NCBI GenBank assembly: GCA_020061285.1 | Contig: JAGUYQ010000221.1 | Location: forward strand, 1 to 18,272 | Reading direction: 5' to 3' | DNA length: 18,272 nucleotides | Source of the DNA: Betaproteobacteria bacterium | Lineage (GTDB): Bacteria > Pseudomonadota > Gammaproteobacteria > Burkholderiales > UBA9220 | Shown here: positions 9,303 through 17,521 of the stretch, in pieces | Layout: the number at the start of each line of letters is the position of its first letter | Numbering within the stretch: position 1 is the stretch's first letter | Position numbers and translations under genes: made by a program | The notes under the pieces: model-generated | Told to the model about the DNA's origin: nothing | The model's input: only the letters and a program-made list of their open reading frames with translations | Database searches by the model: none

Positions 9303-10177
9303 TTACTGCCGGCCCTAGGGTGCTTCAGGTATTTGAAGAAATCCGAACTGGGGTCCAGCACCAGCACGTCGCTCTTGTTTTTGAAGCTCTCCCGGTAGGC
9401 CTGGAGACTGCGATAGAAAGCGTAAAACTCTGGATTCTGGCTGTAAGCTGCCGCATAGGTGGCCGAGGATTTGGCGTCGCCCTCGCCTTTGGTGCGTTGG
9501 GCGTCACGGTAGGCCTCGGCCAGTATCACTTCACGCTGGCGGTCGGCATCGGCGCGGATTTTCTCCGCTTCCGCAGAACCCTGCGAGCGCAACTCGTTGG
9601 CAACCCGTTTTCGCTCGGCCTCCATACGGCGATATACCGATTCGCTGACTTCCTGAGGAAGGTCCACACGCTTCAGTCGTACGTCCAGAACTTGGGCGCC
9701 GATTTTCCGTGCGTCCTGATCGGCCTTGGTGCGGAGGATCTCCATGATCTTGTCCCGTTCGCCGGAGACCACGTCATGCACCGTCCGCTTGCCGAACTCG
9801 GCACGCAGGCTGTCGTTGATGGTTTGCATCAGACGCCTCTCCGCCTGGACTTCGTCATTGCCGACACTGACGTAGTATTGTTTGACGTCAACGATGCGCC
9901 ATTTGGCATAGTAATCGACCAGGACGTTCTTTTTCTCGGAGGTGATGAAGCGTTCGGGCTCCGGGGTATCGATGGTGAGGATGCGCTTGTCGAAGAAACG
10001 CACGTTCTGCACCAGGGGCAATTTGAAGTACAGGCCGGGTTGAGTCTTGATCGAGACAATCTCCCCCAACTGGAAGACAACGGCCGCCTGACGCTGGTCG
10101 ACGGTAAAGAGGGAAAAACTCAGCACGGCAAAAGCGGCAACAGCGGCTACAACGAGGATGGAGAAATTTTGTTTCAC
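9299..10177 (-). CDS. hflC: HflC, membrane SPFH protein of the FtsH-HflKC complex
   Basis: A 292-residue protein with one N-terminal membrane segment (about 5-25). An SPFH/band-7 domain follows (about 25-190; QRQAAVVFQLGEIV, GLYFKLPLVQNVRFFDKRILT), then a charged helical region (RRMEAERKRVANELRSQGSAEAEKIRADADRQ). HflC pairs with HflK to form a large periplasmic cage around the FtsH protease and modulates its degradation of membrane proteins. The start is GTG at 10177, inside a four-base overlap with the hflK stop (GTGA), consistent with translational coupling and a fixed subunit ratio. It is somewhat shorter than E. coli HflC (334 residues), mainly through a missing internal insert, as is common in betaproteobacteria. 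Confidence 0.96.
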   Translation of the reverse strand: MKQNFSILVVAAVAAFAVLSFSLFTVDQRQAAVVFQLGEIVSIKTQPGLYFKLPLVQNVRFFDKRILTIDTPEPERFITSEKKNVLVDYYAKWRIVDVKQYYVSVGNDEVQAERRLMQTINDSLRAEFGKRTVHDVVSGERDKIMEILRTKADQDARKIGAQVLDVRLKRVDLPQEVSESVYRRMEAERKRVANELRSQGSAEAEKIRADADRQREVILAEAYRDAQRTKGEGDAKSSATYAAAYSQNPEFYAFYRSLQAYRESFKNKSDVLVLDPSSDFFKYLKHPRAGSK

Positions 10178-11376
10178 GGCCTTACCTCCCTGTCGCGGCT
10201 GCGAAAGGCATCGCGGGAGCGGAATGTGTTGTCGTTGGACGCTGGCGGGGTATCCTGCGTCGATGGCGCGCTTGAAACGGCCGGCTTCGGCATGGAGCTA
10301 TCGGCGGCACTTTGCTGGATCAGCTTGTCCAGGGGAAGGTACAGCAGGCTGTTACCGTTCTTCTGGTCCACCAGTACCTTACTGGTGCTAGTGAAGATTT
10401 GCTGCATGGCATCCAGGTAGAGACGGTCGCGGGTAACACCGGGGGCTTTGTTGTATTCCACCACCACCTGCTTGAAGCGGCTGGCGTCACCCTCTGCGTT
10501 GGCGATGACGCGTTGCTTGTAGCCCTCCGCTTCCTCCAGCAGGCGAGCGGCGGTGCCGCGGGCCTTGGGAATAACGTCGTTGGCGTAGGCTTGGCCTTCG
10601 TTTTTCTGGCGTTCCTTGTCTTGGCCGGCTTTCACCGCATCGTCAAAAGCGGCTTGAACCTGTTCCGGAGGCTGCGCATTTTGCATCGTCACCTTGCTGA
10701 TGGCGATGCCGGTTTTGTAACGATCGAGGATTTCCTGCATCAGCTTGGCTGCGTTGGAGGCGACATCTTCTCGCCCTTCGTACAGTACGAAGTCCATCTT
10801 GCTCTTGCCCACCACCTCGCGAATGGCCGTTTCGGCGGCTTGCCGCACGGCCTCATCCGGGTTGCGGTTGCTGAACAGATAGTCTTTGGGGTCTTTCAGG
10901 ATGTATTGCACGGCGAATTGGATATCGATGATATTCTCGTCATCCGTGAGCATCAGGGCTTCTTTCAACTGCTTGTTCTTGACGTTGTCGCGGTAACCGA
11001 TCTCTATCGTCCGCACTTGATCGAGATTGACAATTTCAACGCTTTCGACGGGATAGGGAAGGTGCCAGTGGGGGCCGGGCTGGGTCGTTTCGGCGTATTT
11101 GCCGAAACGCAGCACTACCCCCCGCTTGGCGGCATCGACGATATAGAAGCCACTACCCAGCCACACGGCAACGGCGGCGGCAACGAGCACGCCAACACCG
11201 GGTAGCTTGATGGGGCCGCCACTTGGCCCCTCGCTATCGCCAGAAGGACGGCCTCCGCCACCTTTACGACCGAACAGTTCGTTCAGCTTTTGGTTGAGCT
11301 TGCGCCACAACTCGTCCAAGTCGGGCGGGCCGTCGTTATTTTTCTTTCCTCCCCATTGCGGGTCGTTCCATGCCAT
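10174..11376 (-). CDS. hflK: HflK, membrane SPFH protein of the FtsH-HflKC complex
   Basis: A 400-residue protein. The cytoplasmic N-terminus is rich in Gly, Pro and Asn (MAWNDPQWGGKKNNDGPPDLDELW, then GRKGGGGRPSG), a hallmark of HflK. A membrane segment lies at about 59-80 and an SPFH domain at about 80-265 (GVVLRFGKYAETTQPGPHWHLPYPVESVEIVN). A helical coiled-coil region follows (to about 345), then a Ser/Pro/Thr-rich tail. The tail ends with a short tandem repeat, FRSRDAFRSRD. HflK and HflC assemble alternately around FtsH in the inner membrane. A CAGGAA Shine-Dalgarno precedes the ATG. The gene follows hflX by 25 bases. Confidence 0.97.
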   Translation of the reverse strand: MAWNDPQWGGKKNNDGPPDLDELWRKLNQKLNELFGRKGGGGRPSGDSEGPSGGPIKLPGVGVLVAAAVAVWLGSGFYIVDAAKRGVVLRFGKYAETTQPGPHWHLPYPVESVEIVNLDQVRTIEIGYRDNVKNKQLKEALMLTDDENIIDIQFAVQYILKDPKDYLFSNRNPDEAVRQAAETAIREVVGKSKMDFVLYEGREDVASNAAKLMQEILDRYKTGIAISKVTMQNAQPPEQVQAAFDDAVKAGQDKERQKNEGQAYANDVIPKARGTAARLLEEAEGYKQRVIANAEGDASRFKQVVVEYNKAPGVTRDRLYLDAMQQIFTSTSKVLVDQKNGNSLLYLPLDKLIQQSAADSSMPKPAVSSAPSTQDTPPASNDNTFRSRDAFRSRDREVRP

Positions 11377-11401
11377 AACGTATTCCTGAGTTTTATTCGG
11401 T

Positions 11402-12553
11402 TCAGCACTGGGGGCCGGGGATGTGACTTACCGTAGCGCTTTCTTCCGGCCGGTTTTGAAGACGGGTTGCCTCCACCGTTTCAGCGAGGGCTTGGCGTAC
11501 ATATTCCAGGCCATCGCCGGTTCGGGCACTCACGCGTACAGCGGCGATTTTACCATACTCATCCCGCTCCACTCCCGATGAGAGTCCTTTGAGGTCGATT
11601 TTGTTCATTACTTTTACCTGGGGGATGGTATCGGCACCGATTTCCACCAAGACTTTATTGACTTCCTCGATTTGTTGCGCGTAGTTGCTACTGCTGGCAT
11701 CCACCACGTGGAGCAGTAAATCGGCCTGGATGGCCTCCTCCAGGGTAGCGCGAAAAGCCGCCACCAAACTGTGGGGCAAATGTTTGATGAAGCCCACCGT
11801 GTCCGACAGGACCACTGTGCCGCTTTCCGGCAGGAAAAGGCGTCGAGAGGTAGTGTCCAATGTAGCGAAGAGTTGGTCCGCCGCATAGGCCTTGGCATGG
11901 GTCATGGCGTTGAACAAGGTGGATTTGCCGGCATTGGTGTAGCCGACCAGGGATACCGACAAGGTATCGGATCGCTGTCGCGCGCGACGCTGAATCTTGC
12001 GCTGGCGCTGGATGGTGGCCAGCTTCCCTTTCAGCAGTTTTACACGCTTACCCAGCAGGCGGCGGTCCGTCTCCAACTGGGTTTCACCTGGCCCGCGCAG
12101 GCCGATTCCCCCCCGTTGACGTTCCAAGTGAGACCATCCGCGAACCAGGCGGGTAGAAAGGTGTTCCAGTTGCGCCAATTCCACCTGCAATTTGCCTTCA
12201 TGGCTGCGGGCGCGTTGGGCAAAAATATCCAGAATCAGGGTGGTTCGATCGATTACCCGGCAGTCGAGAGCCCTTTCCAGGTTCCGCTCCTGAGCGGCGG
12301 AAAGCTCGTGGTTGAAGACCGTGAGAGCGGCCCGGCTCTCTTTCAGCGCCAGGGCTACCTCATCCACTTTCCCGCTGCCGGCAAACAAGGCGGCATCAGG
12401 CCGTGAACGCCGTCCTTTGATCACTTCGACGATTTCGAGGCCGGCGCTTTCGACCAGCCGACACAACTCCTCTACATCTTCGTCGTAATCCGTCTGGCCG
12501 AAGTCCAGGCTGACCAGGACCGCCTTGTCCCCGCCTTCGGGACGGTCAAACAT
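11402..12553 (-). CDS. hflX: Ribosome-associated GTPase HflX
   Basis: A 383-residue Obg-HflX family GTPase. The N-terminal HflX domain (about 10-115) contains GRRSRPDAALFAGSGKVDEV. A helical linker carries the Gly-rich RGGIGLRGPGETQLETDRR (147-165). The G domain has G1 GYTNAGKS (204-211), G3 DTVG (251-254) and G4 NKID (317-320). HflX splits stalled 70S ribosomes, especially after heat stress. Its ATG shares one base with the hfq TGA (TGATG), so expression follows hfq. The C-terminal tail is short, which accounts for most of the difference from E. coli HflX (426 residues). The hfq-hflX-hflK-hflC order is the classical one. Confidence 0.97.
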   Translation of the reverse strand: MFDRPEGGDKAVLVSLDFGQTDYDEDVEELCRLVESAGLEIVEVIKGRRSRPDAALFAGSGKVDEVALALKESRAALTVFNHELSAAQERNLERALDCRVIDRTTLILDIFAQRARSHEGKLQVELAQLEHLSTRLVRGWSHLERQRGGIGLRGPGETQLETDRRLLGKRVKLLKGKLATIQRQRKIQRRARQRSDTLSVSLVGYTNAGKSTLFNAMTHAKAYAADQLFATLDTTSRRLFLPESGTVVLSDTVGFIKHLPHSLVAAFRATLEEAIQADLLLHVVDASSSNYAQQIEEVNKVLVEIGADTIPQVKVMNKIDLKGLSSGVERDEYGKIAAVRVSARTGDGLEYVRQALAETVEATRLQNRPEESATVSHIPGPQC

Positions 12554-12798
12554 CAGGATTCTTGTTGGGGTGCGTGCTCGAAGGGAATATTGACCGGACG
12601 AGCCGGCACAACCGTAGAAATGGCGTGCTTATAAACCATTTGGGTAACGGAGTTCTTCAGCAACACCACATACTGGTCGAAGGAATCAATGTGCCCTTGC
12701 AGTTTGATGCCGTTCACCAGGTAGATCGACACGGGAACATGTTCCTTGCGCAGGATGTTCAGGAAGGGGTCTTGTAACATTTGCCCTTTTGCACTCAT
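12553..12798 (-). CDS. hfq: RNA chaperone Hfq
   Basis: An 81-residue Sm-like protein that forms a homohexamer, pairing small RNAs with mRNAs. It starts [35 protein letters not shown] and carries the Sm2 motif [11 protein letters not shown]. Proximal-face residues are present: Gln9, Tyr43 (Phe42 in E. coli), Lys57 and His58. The rim patch is RKEH rather than the RRER of E. coli, so it has fewer arginines; this is known to weaken RNA annealing in some Hfq proteins. The acidic C-terminal tail is short. I chose the ATG at 12798; an in-frame TTG at 12810 overlaps what is really the GGAG Shine-Dalgarno. It is first in its transcription unit after a 174-base gap. Confidence 0.98.
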   Translation of the reverse strand: MSAKGQMLQDPFLNILRKEHVPVSIYLVNGIKLQGHIDSFDQYVVLLKNSVTQMVYKHAISTVVPARPVNIPFEHAPQQES

Positions 12799-12828
12799 TT
12801 GCAACTCCAAAAGTTATTTTAGTTCAGT

Positions 12829-12857
12829 GTAATAGATTATTTAGTTAAGGCAGCCAA
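12829..12857 (-). promoter_or_regulatory. Candidate promoter of hfq operon
   Basis: On the minus strand TTGGCT (12857-12852) and TATTAC (12834-12829) are 17 bases apart in an AT-rich part of the der-hfq gap. Each hexamer matches consensus at four of six positions, so the call is weak. The position, about 30-60 bases upstream of hfq, suits an operon start. Read-through from der may also contribute, because no intrinsic terminator with a T tract follows der. Confidence 0.3.
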
Positions 12858-12972
12858 AGAAGAATATAGGCAACCTCGGAACTCGGTTACTTATATTAAC
12901 CCACTTTGCGGATTCTGCCAGCCCATTTTTCGTGCTTCCGTCAAGGTGACGGCAAGCTGCATCAGGGCGGCT

Positions 12973-14370
12973 TCAGCCGTACGTTTTATTGCGAAAACGC
13001 TTTTCCCGGCGGGCCTTGTTTTCCTGGCGCTTGGTCAGGGGCGCGGCTTTCTTGTCGGCGTAGGGGTTGTGCCCCTGCTTGAACTGCACCCGCAACGGGG
13101 TCCCCTGGAGTTTGAAGGCTTCGCGGAAGGTTTTTTCCAGGTAGCGGCGGTAATGCTCCGGCACGTTTTCCAAGGCGTTGCCATGAATGACGATCACCGG
13201 CGGGTTGCTCCCGCCCTGGTGGGCATAGCGTAGTTTGGGGCGGTGGAGGCCGACGATGGGCGGTTGATGTTTAGCCACGGCATCTTGGAGAATGCGAGTA
13301 AGCTTGGGGGTAGACAGCTTCGCCATGGCTGCTGCATAGGCCACATTTATTGAAGCCAGCAGGTTGCCGAGACCACTGCCCTTGAGGGCGGAGATGTAAT
13401 GGATGCGGGCAAAAGCGAGAAAGCTCAGCTTACGCTCCATATCCGCCTTGATGCGCTCCCGTTCTTCCCTATCCAAACCATCCCATTTGTTGAGTGCCAC
13501 CACCAGTGCCCGACCGCTTTCGAGAATGAAGCCGGCGATATGGGCATCCTGTTCGGAAATGTCCTGGCGGGCGTCGAGGACCAGCACTACCACGTTGGCG
13601 TCCTCGATGGCCTGGAGTGTTTTGACCACCGAGAATTTTTCTATCGATTCAAATACCTTTCCCCGCCGCCGGAGGCCGGCGGTGTCGATCAGGGTGTAGT
13701 GCTGGCCATCCCGGTCGAAGTCCACATAAATGCTGTCTCGCGTGGTGCCAGGCAGGTCGAAAGCGATGACCCTCTCCTCCCCTACCAGGCTGTTGATCAG
13801 GGTGGATTTCCCCACGTTGGGGCGGCCGACCACGGCGATTTTTGGGTGGTCGTCCTCGTCTTCCCCTTCTGTTTCATAAGGAAAGTCCTCCAGGGCAAGC
13901 TCCACCAAGTGGTGGACATTGTCCCCGTGGGTGGCGGAGATGGGATAGGGCTCGCCGAGGCCGAGTTCGTAGAACTCCGCCGCCACCACCTGGCGAGGCA
14001 AGCCTTCCGCCTTGTTGACCGCCACCAGCACCTTGCAATTGGACTTGCGCAGGCGGTCGGCAATGATCTTGTCTTGAGGCGTCATGCCCTGGCGGGCATC
14101 CACCACGAACACCGCCACGTCGGCTTCGTCCACAGCCAACAGGGTCTGTTTGGCCATTTCATAAAAAATACCGTCGCTCGCCACCGGCTCGAAACCGCCC
14201 GTGTCCACCACCAGGAAAGGTTTTTCGCCGACCACGCCATGGCCGTAGTGACGGTCCCGGGTCAGGCCTGGCATGTCCGCCACGATGGCGTCGCGGCTCT
14301 TGGTGAGGCGGTTGAACAAGGTCGATTTGCCGACATTAGGGCGACCGACCAAAGCGAGAGTGGGTTTCAT
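12973..14370 (-). CDS. der: Ribosome biogenesis GTPase Der (EngA)
   Basis: A 465-residue protein with two tandem G domains, the unique trait of Der. Domain 1 has GRPNVGKS (9-16), DTGG (56-59) and NKAE (119-122). Domain 2 has GRPNVGKS (182-189), DTAG (229-232) and NKWD (294-297). An acidic linker (EGEDEDD, 168-174) separates them. A KH-like domain (about 354-440) and a very basic tail ([17 protein letters not shown]) follow. Der binds the 50S subunit and is essential for its late assembly. The first G4 motif is NKAE rather than NKxD, a known peculiarity of this family. It begins 18 bases after bamB. The Shine-Dalgarno is poor, and CGGAG lies rather far upstream. Confidence 0.98.
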   Translation of the reverse strand: MKPTLALVGRPNVGKSTLFNRLTKSRDAIVADMPGLTRDRHYGHGVVGEKPFLVVDTGGFEPVASDGIFYEMAKQTLLAVDEADVAVFVVDARQGMTPQDKIIADRLRKSNCKVLVAVNKAEGLPRQVVAAEFYELGLGEPYPISATHGDNVHHLVELALEDFPYETEGEDEDDHPKIAVVGRPNVGKSTLINSLVGEERVIAFDLPGTTRDSIYVDFDRDGQHYTLIDTAGLRRRGKVFESIEKFSVVKTLQAIEDANVVVLVLDARQDISEQDAHIAGFILESGRALVVALNKWDGLDREERERIKADMERKLSFLAFARIHYISALKGSGLGNLLASINVAYAAAMAKLSTPKLTRILQDAVAKHQPPIVGLHRPKLRYAHQGGSNPPVIVIHGNALENVPEHYRRYLEKTFREAFKLQGTPLRVQFKQGHNPYADKKAAPLTKRQENKARREKRFRNKTYG

Positions 14371-14388
14371 GACTGCTGGCGTGCTCCG

Positions 14389-15573
14389 TTATTGGGGGCG
14401 GATGACATATAGGCCACCCTTGCTGGTCTGCACCAGTACCCCGCCGCCGACATCCAGGGGGCGGGCACGGATGGGGCTGCCGTCGGTGGCGATGCGCCCG
14501 GCAAAGGAACCGTCGTCACGGGAGAGGAAGTGGACGTAGCCTTCCAGATCGCCAATGACCACGTAGCGTCCCAATACGGCCGGCGCAGAGAGTTGGCGAG
14601 CCGTCAGCTTGTCCTGCTTCCACATGCTGGCGCCGCTGGCCCGATCGAGGGCGACCACCGCCCCTTTGGCATCGCTGATGTAAACGTTGTAGGAATCGAC
14701 CGCCAAGCCGGAAAAGCTGGACATGTCCCGGGCCCAAACAATATTCCCGCTGGGAATGTCGATGCACACCACCCGGCCTTGGTAGGCCACGGCGTAGATT
14801 TGGCCGCTATTCGACACCGGTGTGCTGGTGATGTCGGCGATACGCTCCAGTTCGGTAACACCGTGGGGAAGCGCCACGTTGGCTTCCCAGCCCACCGCGC
14901 CGCTGCCGAGGTCAAGGGCCGACAGCTTGCCGCCGGCAAAACCGGAAAACACCGCCCCCCGCTCCGCTATGGCGCCCGCATAGCTACGCAGGGTCAGGGC
15001 CGGGTTGGGACGCTGATAGGTCCATTTACGTTTGCCGTCGCGTGCATCCAGGCCGTAGAGGCGGCCATCGCCGGTGCGCACCACCACCATGTCGTTGAGA
15101 ATGGCGGGGGCGCTCAGCACCTCGCCGCTGACTCGGGACTGCCACAAGGGGTGCCCGTCCTCCTCGTCAAAGGCCAGGACTTGCGCTTCGGGGGTGCCGA
15201 CCACCACGATCCCCTCCCCTGCCCCGACGCCGCCGGAAAGTTTTTTCCCGGCATCCGCCGTCCACACCGTGCGGCCGCTGTCGGCTTCGAAGCGGGCTAT
15301 CTTGCCGTCGTGCCCGGCGGCAAAAACGCTGTTGCCGTAAAGTGCCGGCGACAGGACAAAATCCCCCGCGTCGCCCACCGAGGCACGCCATCCCGTGGCT
15401 AAGGTGATGGACGGTTTGAAATCGGTCAGGGCCGCGGGCTTGACGCTGTTGTCCTTGCCGCCGAAAAGACCGAAACCGGTGGTGACGTTTTCCTTCAGAT
15501 TGGAGCAGGCGGCGAGCTGGGTTGCCAGCCCTAGGGCCAACAGAATGCGGGCTGCGGGGTGGAGATTGATCAT
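14389..15573 (-). CDS. bamB: Outer membrane assembly lipoprotein BamB
   Basis: A 394-residue lipoprotein with signal peptide and lipobox LAAC (Cys23). The rest is a beta-propeller of PQQ-like repeats, seen as recurring units such as GKIARFEADSGRTVWTADAG, AQVLAFDEEDGHPLWQSRV, GRLYGLDARDGKRKWTYQ and GAVVALDRASGASMWKQD, ending near GGLYVIRPQ. BamB is a periplasm-facing accessory subunit of the BAM complex and helps feed outer-membrane proteins to BamA. A GGGAGG Shine-Dalgarno lies before the ATG, and only two bases separate it from yfgM. The yfgM-bamB-der order is widely conserved. PQQ-dependent dehydrogenase is excluded by length and by the lipobox. Confidence 0.96.
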   Translation of the reverse strand: MINLHPAARILLALGLATQLAACSNLKENVTTGFGLFGGKDNSVKPAALTDFKPSITLATGWRASVGDAGDFVLSPALYGNSVFAAGHDGKIARFEADSGRTVWTADAGKKLSGGVGAGEGIVVVGTPEAQVLAFDEEDGHPLWQSRVSGEVLSAPAILNDMVVVRTGDGRLYGLDARDGKRKWTYQRPNPALTLRSYAGAIAERGAVFSGFAGGKLSALDLGSGAVGWEANVALPHGVTELERIADITSTPVSNSGQIYAVAYQGRVVCIDIPSGNIVWARDMSSFSGLAVDSYNVYISDAKGAVVALDRASGASMWKQDKLTARQLSAPAVLGRYVVIGDLEGYVHFLSRDDGSFAGRIATDGSPIRARPLDVGGGVLVQTSKGGLYVIRPQ

Positions 15574-15575
15574 GG

Positions 15576-16202
15576 TCAGCCTCCCAGGGCGTCGAGTTTC
15601 ATTTGCACCAAGTTGCGGTATTCACCCTTCTGGTCCAGTTTCTCCAGGGCGGTGCGGTAGGCCTTCTTCGCTTCCTCGGATTTTCCCTGGGCGGATAGAA
15701 CGTCGCCCTTGAGGTCGGCGTAGAGGCCGTCGAAAGCCGCGTCGTGCTTAGCCGCCAGAAGCGTGCCCACCTCGTCGTATTGCTTCTCCTGCAACATTAG
15801 TCCAGCCAGCCGTAGGCGGGCGGTATCCTGAAGCTGGGATTCCTTGGCGTGTTCCACCACCCATTGCAACTGGGCCTTGGCGCTCTTTTCGTCGCCGTTG
15901 CTGGAATTAGCGGCGGAGGCGATCATGGCCGCACGGGCGGCATAGGGGGTGGAGGGATATTTCTCCATCAACTGCCCGGCGGCGTCCCGGACTTTTTTCA
16001 GGTCGCGCATCTGCAAGGCGTCCTGCAAGCCCTGGTAAAGGCCGGCGGCGTTGGCGGTCTGGGTTTTCTGGTAATGGCGCCAGCCCTGGATGCCGGCGGC
16101 AACCGCGATACCCAAGGCTGCGGCGATGATTACGGTTTTGCCGTGCTGTTTCCACCACGCCTTGAGGGCGTCCAGTTGTTCCTGCTCTTCGAGGTCGTAC
16201 AT
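15576..16202 (-). CDS. yfgM: YfgM-type TPR protein, ancillary SecYEG translocon subunit
   Basis: A 208-residue protein. A cytoplasmic N-terminus (MYDLEEQEQLDALKAWWKQHG) leads to one membrane segment (about 22-41), then a periplasmic helical domain with tetratricopeptide-like repeats (for example QLQDTARLRLAGLMLQEKQYDEV and YADLKGDVLSAQGKSEEAKKAYRTAL). This matches the YfgM/TPR_21 (DUF2133) family. In E. coli YfgM associates with PpiD at the SecYEG translocon and hands secreted proteins to periplasmic chaperones. Placement directly before bamB fits a role in envelope protein biogenesis. The Shine-Dalgarno is weak. The gene begins 19 bases after the hisS stop. Confidence 0.92.
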   Translation of the reverse strand: MYDLEEQEQLDALKAWWKQHGKTVIIAAALGIAVAAGIQGWRHYQKTQTANAAGLYQGLQDALQMRDLKKVRDAAGQLMEKYPSTPYAARAAMIASAANSSNGDEKSAKAQLQWVVEHAKESQLQDTARLRLAGLMLQEKQYDEVGTLLAAKHDAAFDGLYADLKGDVLSAQGKSEEAKKAYRTALEKLDQKGEYRNLVQMKLDALGG

Positions 16203-16221
16203 GTGGTTTTCCCGTTATGGT

Positions 16222-17484
16222 TTAACGTTGTTTGAGAATGTCGGCGGCATCAGCCACGCCGAGCCGTGATTGTTCCCCAGGTCCTCGCAGGGGCTTGACG
16301 GCGATTTGTCCCACAGCGGCTTCATCGTCGCCGATGATCAGGGCATAGCGGGCGCCGCTTTGGTCAGCCTTTTTCATCTGGGACTTGAAGCTGCCCCCGC
16401 CGCAGTGCAATACGATACGGGCACCGGCATCCCGCAAGCGCTCCACGGCGTCCAAGGCGAACCGGTCCGCCGCCTCGCCCACATGGACGACGTAGGCATC
16501 CGGGGACGGGAGAGGAACGTCCACTTTCTGTTCTTCCATCAGGGCCAGCAAGCGCTCCACCCCCATGGCGAAGCCGCAAGCTGGCGCGGGCTTGCCGCCC
16601 AGTTGTTCGACTAAGCCGTCGTAACGGCCACCGGCACACACCGTGCCTTGGGCGCCAAGGCGATCGGTGACCCATTCGAACACGCTGTAATTGTAATAGT
16701 CCAAGCCCCGCACCAGCCGGGTATTGATCTCGAAATCCACCCCTGCGCAGCGCAGCATTCCTTGCAGGTCCTCGAAGTGCTTTAGGGCATCTTCACCCAA
16801 ATCGTCCAGCAGCCGCGGAGCACCCTCGATAATGCCTTGCATCGCCGGATTCTTGCTATCCAGCACCCGTAACGGGTTGGTGTGGAGGCGGCGCTGGGAA
16901 TCCTCGTCCAGTTGGCCGGCATGGCCTTCCAGGTATTTCACCAGCCGAGCGCGGTAGCGGGCCCGGTCATCGCTGCTGCCCAGGGTGTTGATCTGGAGAG
17001 CGATGTCGCCCAATCCAAGGTTTTTCCACAGGCGCGCACCCATGATGATTTGCTCGGCGTCCATATCCGGCCCGGCATAGCCGAGCGACTCCACCCCCAC
17101 TTGGTGGAACTGGCGGTAACGCCCCTTCTGGGGGCGCTCATGACGGAACATCGGACCCATGTACCACAAGCGTTGGGGCGCATTGTACAGCAGGTTGTGT
17201 TGCAGCACGGCACGAACGCAGCCGGCGGTGCCTTCCGGGCGCAGGGTCAGGCTTTCGCCGTTGAGGCTGTCGATGAAGGAGTACATCTCCTTTTCGACGA
17301 TATCGGTCACTTCGCCGATGGCGCGCTTGAATAGACTGGTCTGCTCGACGATGGGCATGCGGATGTTGCGGTAGCCGTAGGCGGAAAGCCAATCTCGCAC
17401 GGTTTCCTCGAAAAACTCCCATACGTGGGAGTGCTCGGGAAGAATGTCGTTCATGCCGCGCACGGCCTGGATGGTATTGCTCAT
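16222..17484 (-). CDS. hisS: Histidine--tRNA ligase
   Basis: A 420-residue class II aminoacyl-tRNA synthetase. It begins [22 protein letters not shown] (motif 1 region). It carries [13 protein letters not shown] (80-92), motif 2 [17 protein letters not shown] (112-128), the HisRS signature [15 protein letters not shown] (257-271) and motif 3 [12 protein letters not shown] (304-315). The C-terminal anticodon-binding domain runs from about 328 to the end. The enzyme charges tRNA-His with histidine in the cytoplasm. The conserved Arg259 of RGLDYY and the full set of motifs separate it from the catalytically inactive HisZ paralogue in the same window. It lies 37 bases after ispG. The Shine-Dalgarno is weak. 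Confidence 0.98.
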   Translation of the reverse strand: MSNTIQAVRGMNDILPEHSHVWEFFEETVRDWLSAYGYRNIRMPIVEQTSLFKRAIGEVTDIVEKEMYSFIDSLNGESLTLRPEGTAGCVRAVLQHNLLYNAPQRLWYMGPMFRHERPQKGRYRQFHQVGVESLGYAGPDMDAEQIIMGARLWKNLGLGDIALQINTLGSSDDRARYRARLVKYLEGHAGQLDEDSQRRLHTNPLRVLDSKNPAMQGIIEGAPRLLDDLGEDALKHFEDLQGMLRCAGVDFEINTRLVRGLDYYNYSVFEWVTDRLGAQGTVCAGGRYDGLVEQLGGKPAPACGFAMGVERLLALMEEQKVDVPLPSPDAYVVHVGEAADRFALDAVERLRDAGARIVLHCGGGSFKSQMKKADQSGARYALIIGDDEAAVGQIAVKPLRGPGEQSRLGVADAADILKQR

Positions 17485-17521
17485 AATGCTTTGAAATAAT
17501 TGAGGGTGAATGGGAGGCGGC

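Noticed and set aside
12934..12957. Intrinsic terminator of der
   Set aside because: The stem is real, but on the minus strand it is followed by ACGAAAAATGG, with no T run. It cannot be called an intrinsic terminator.
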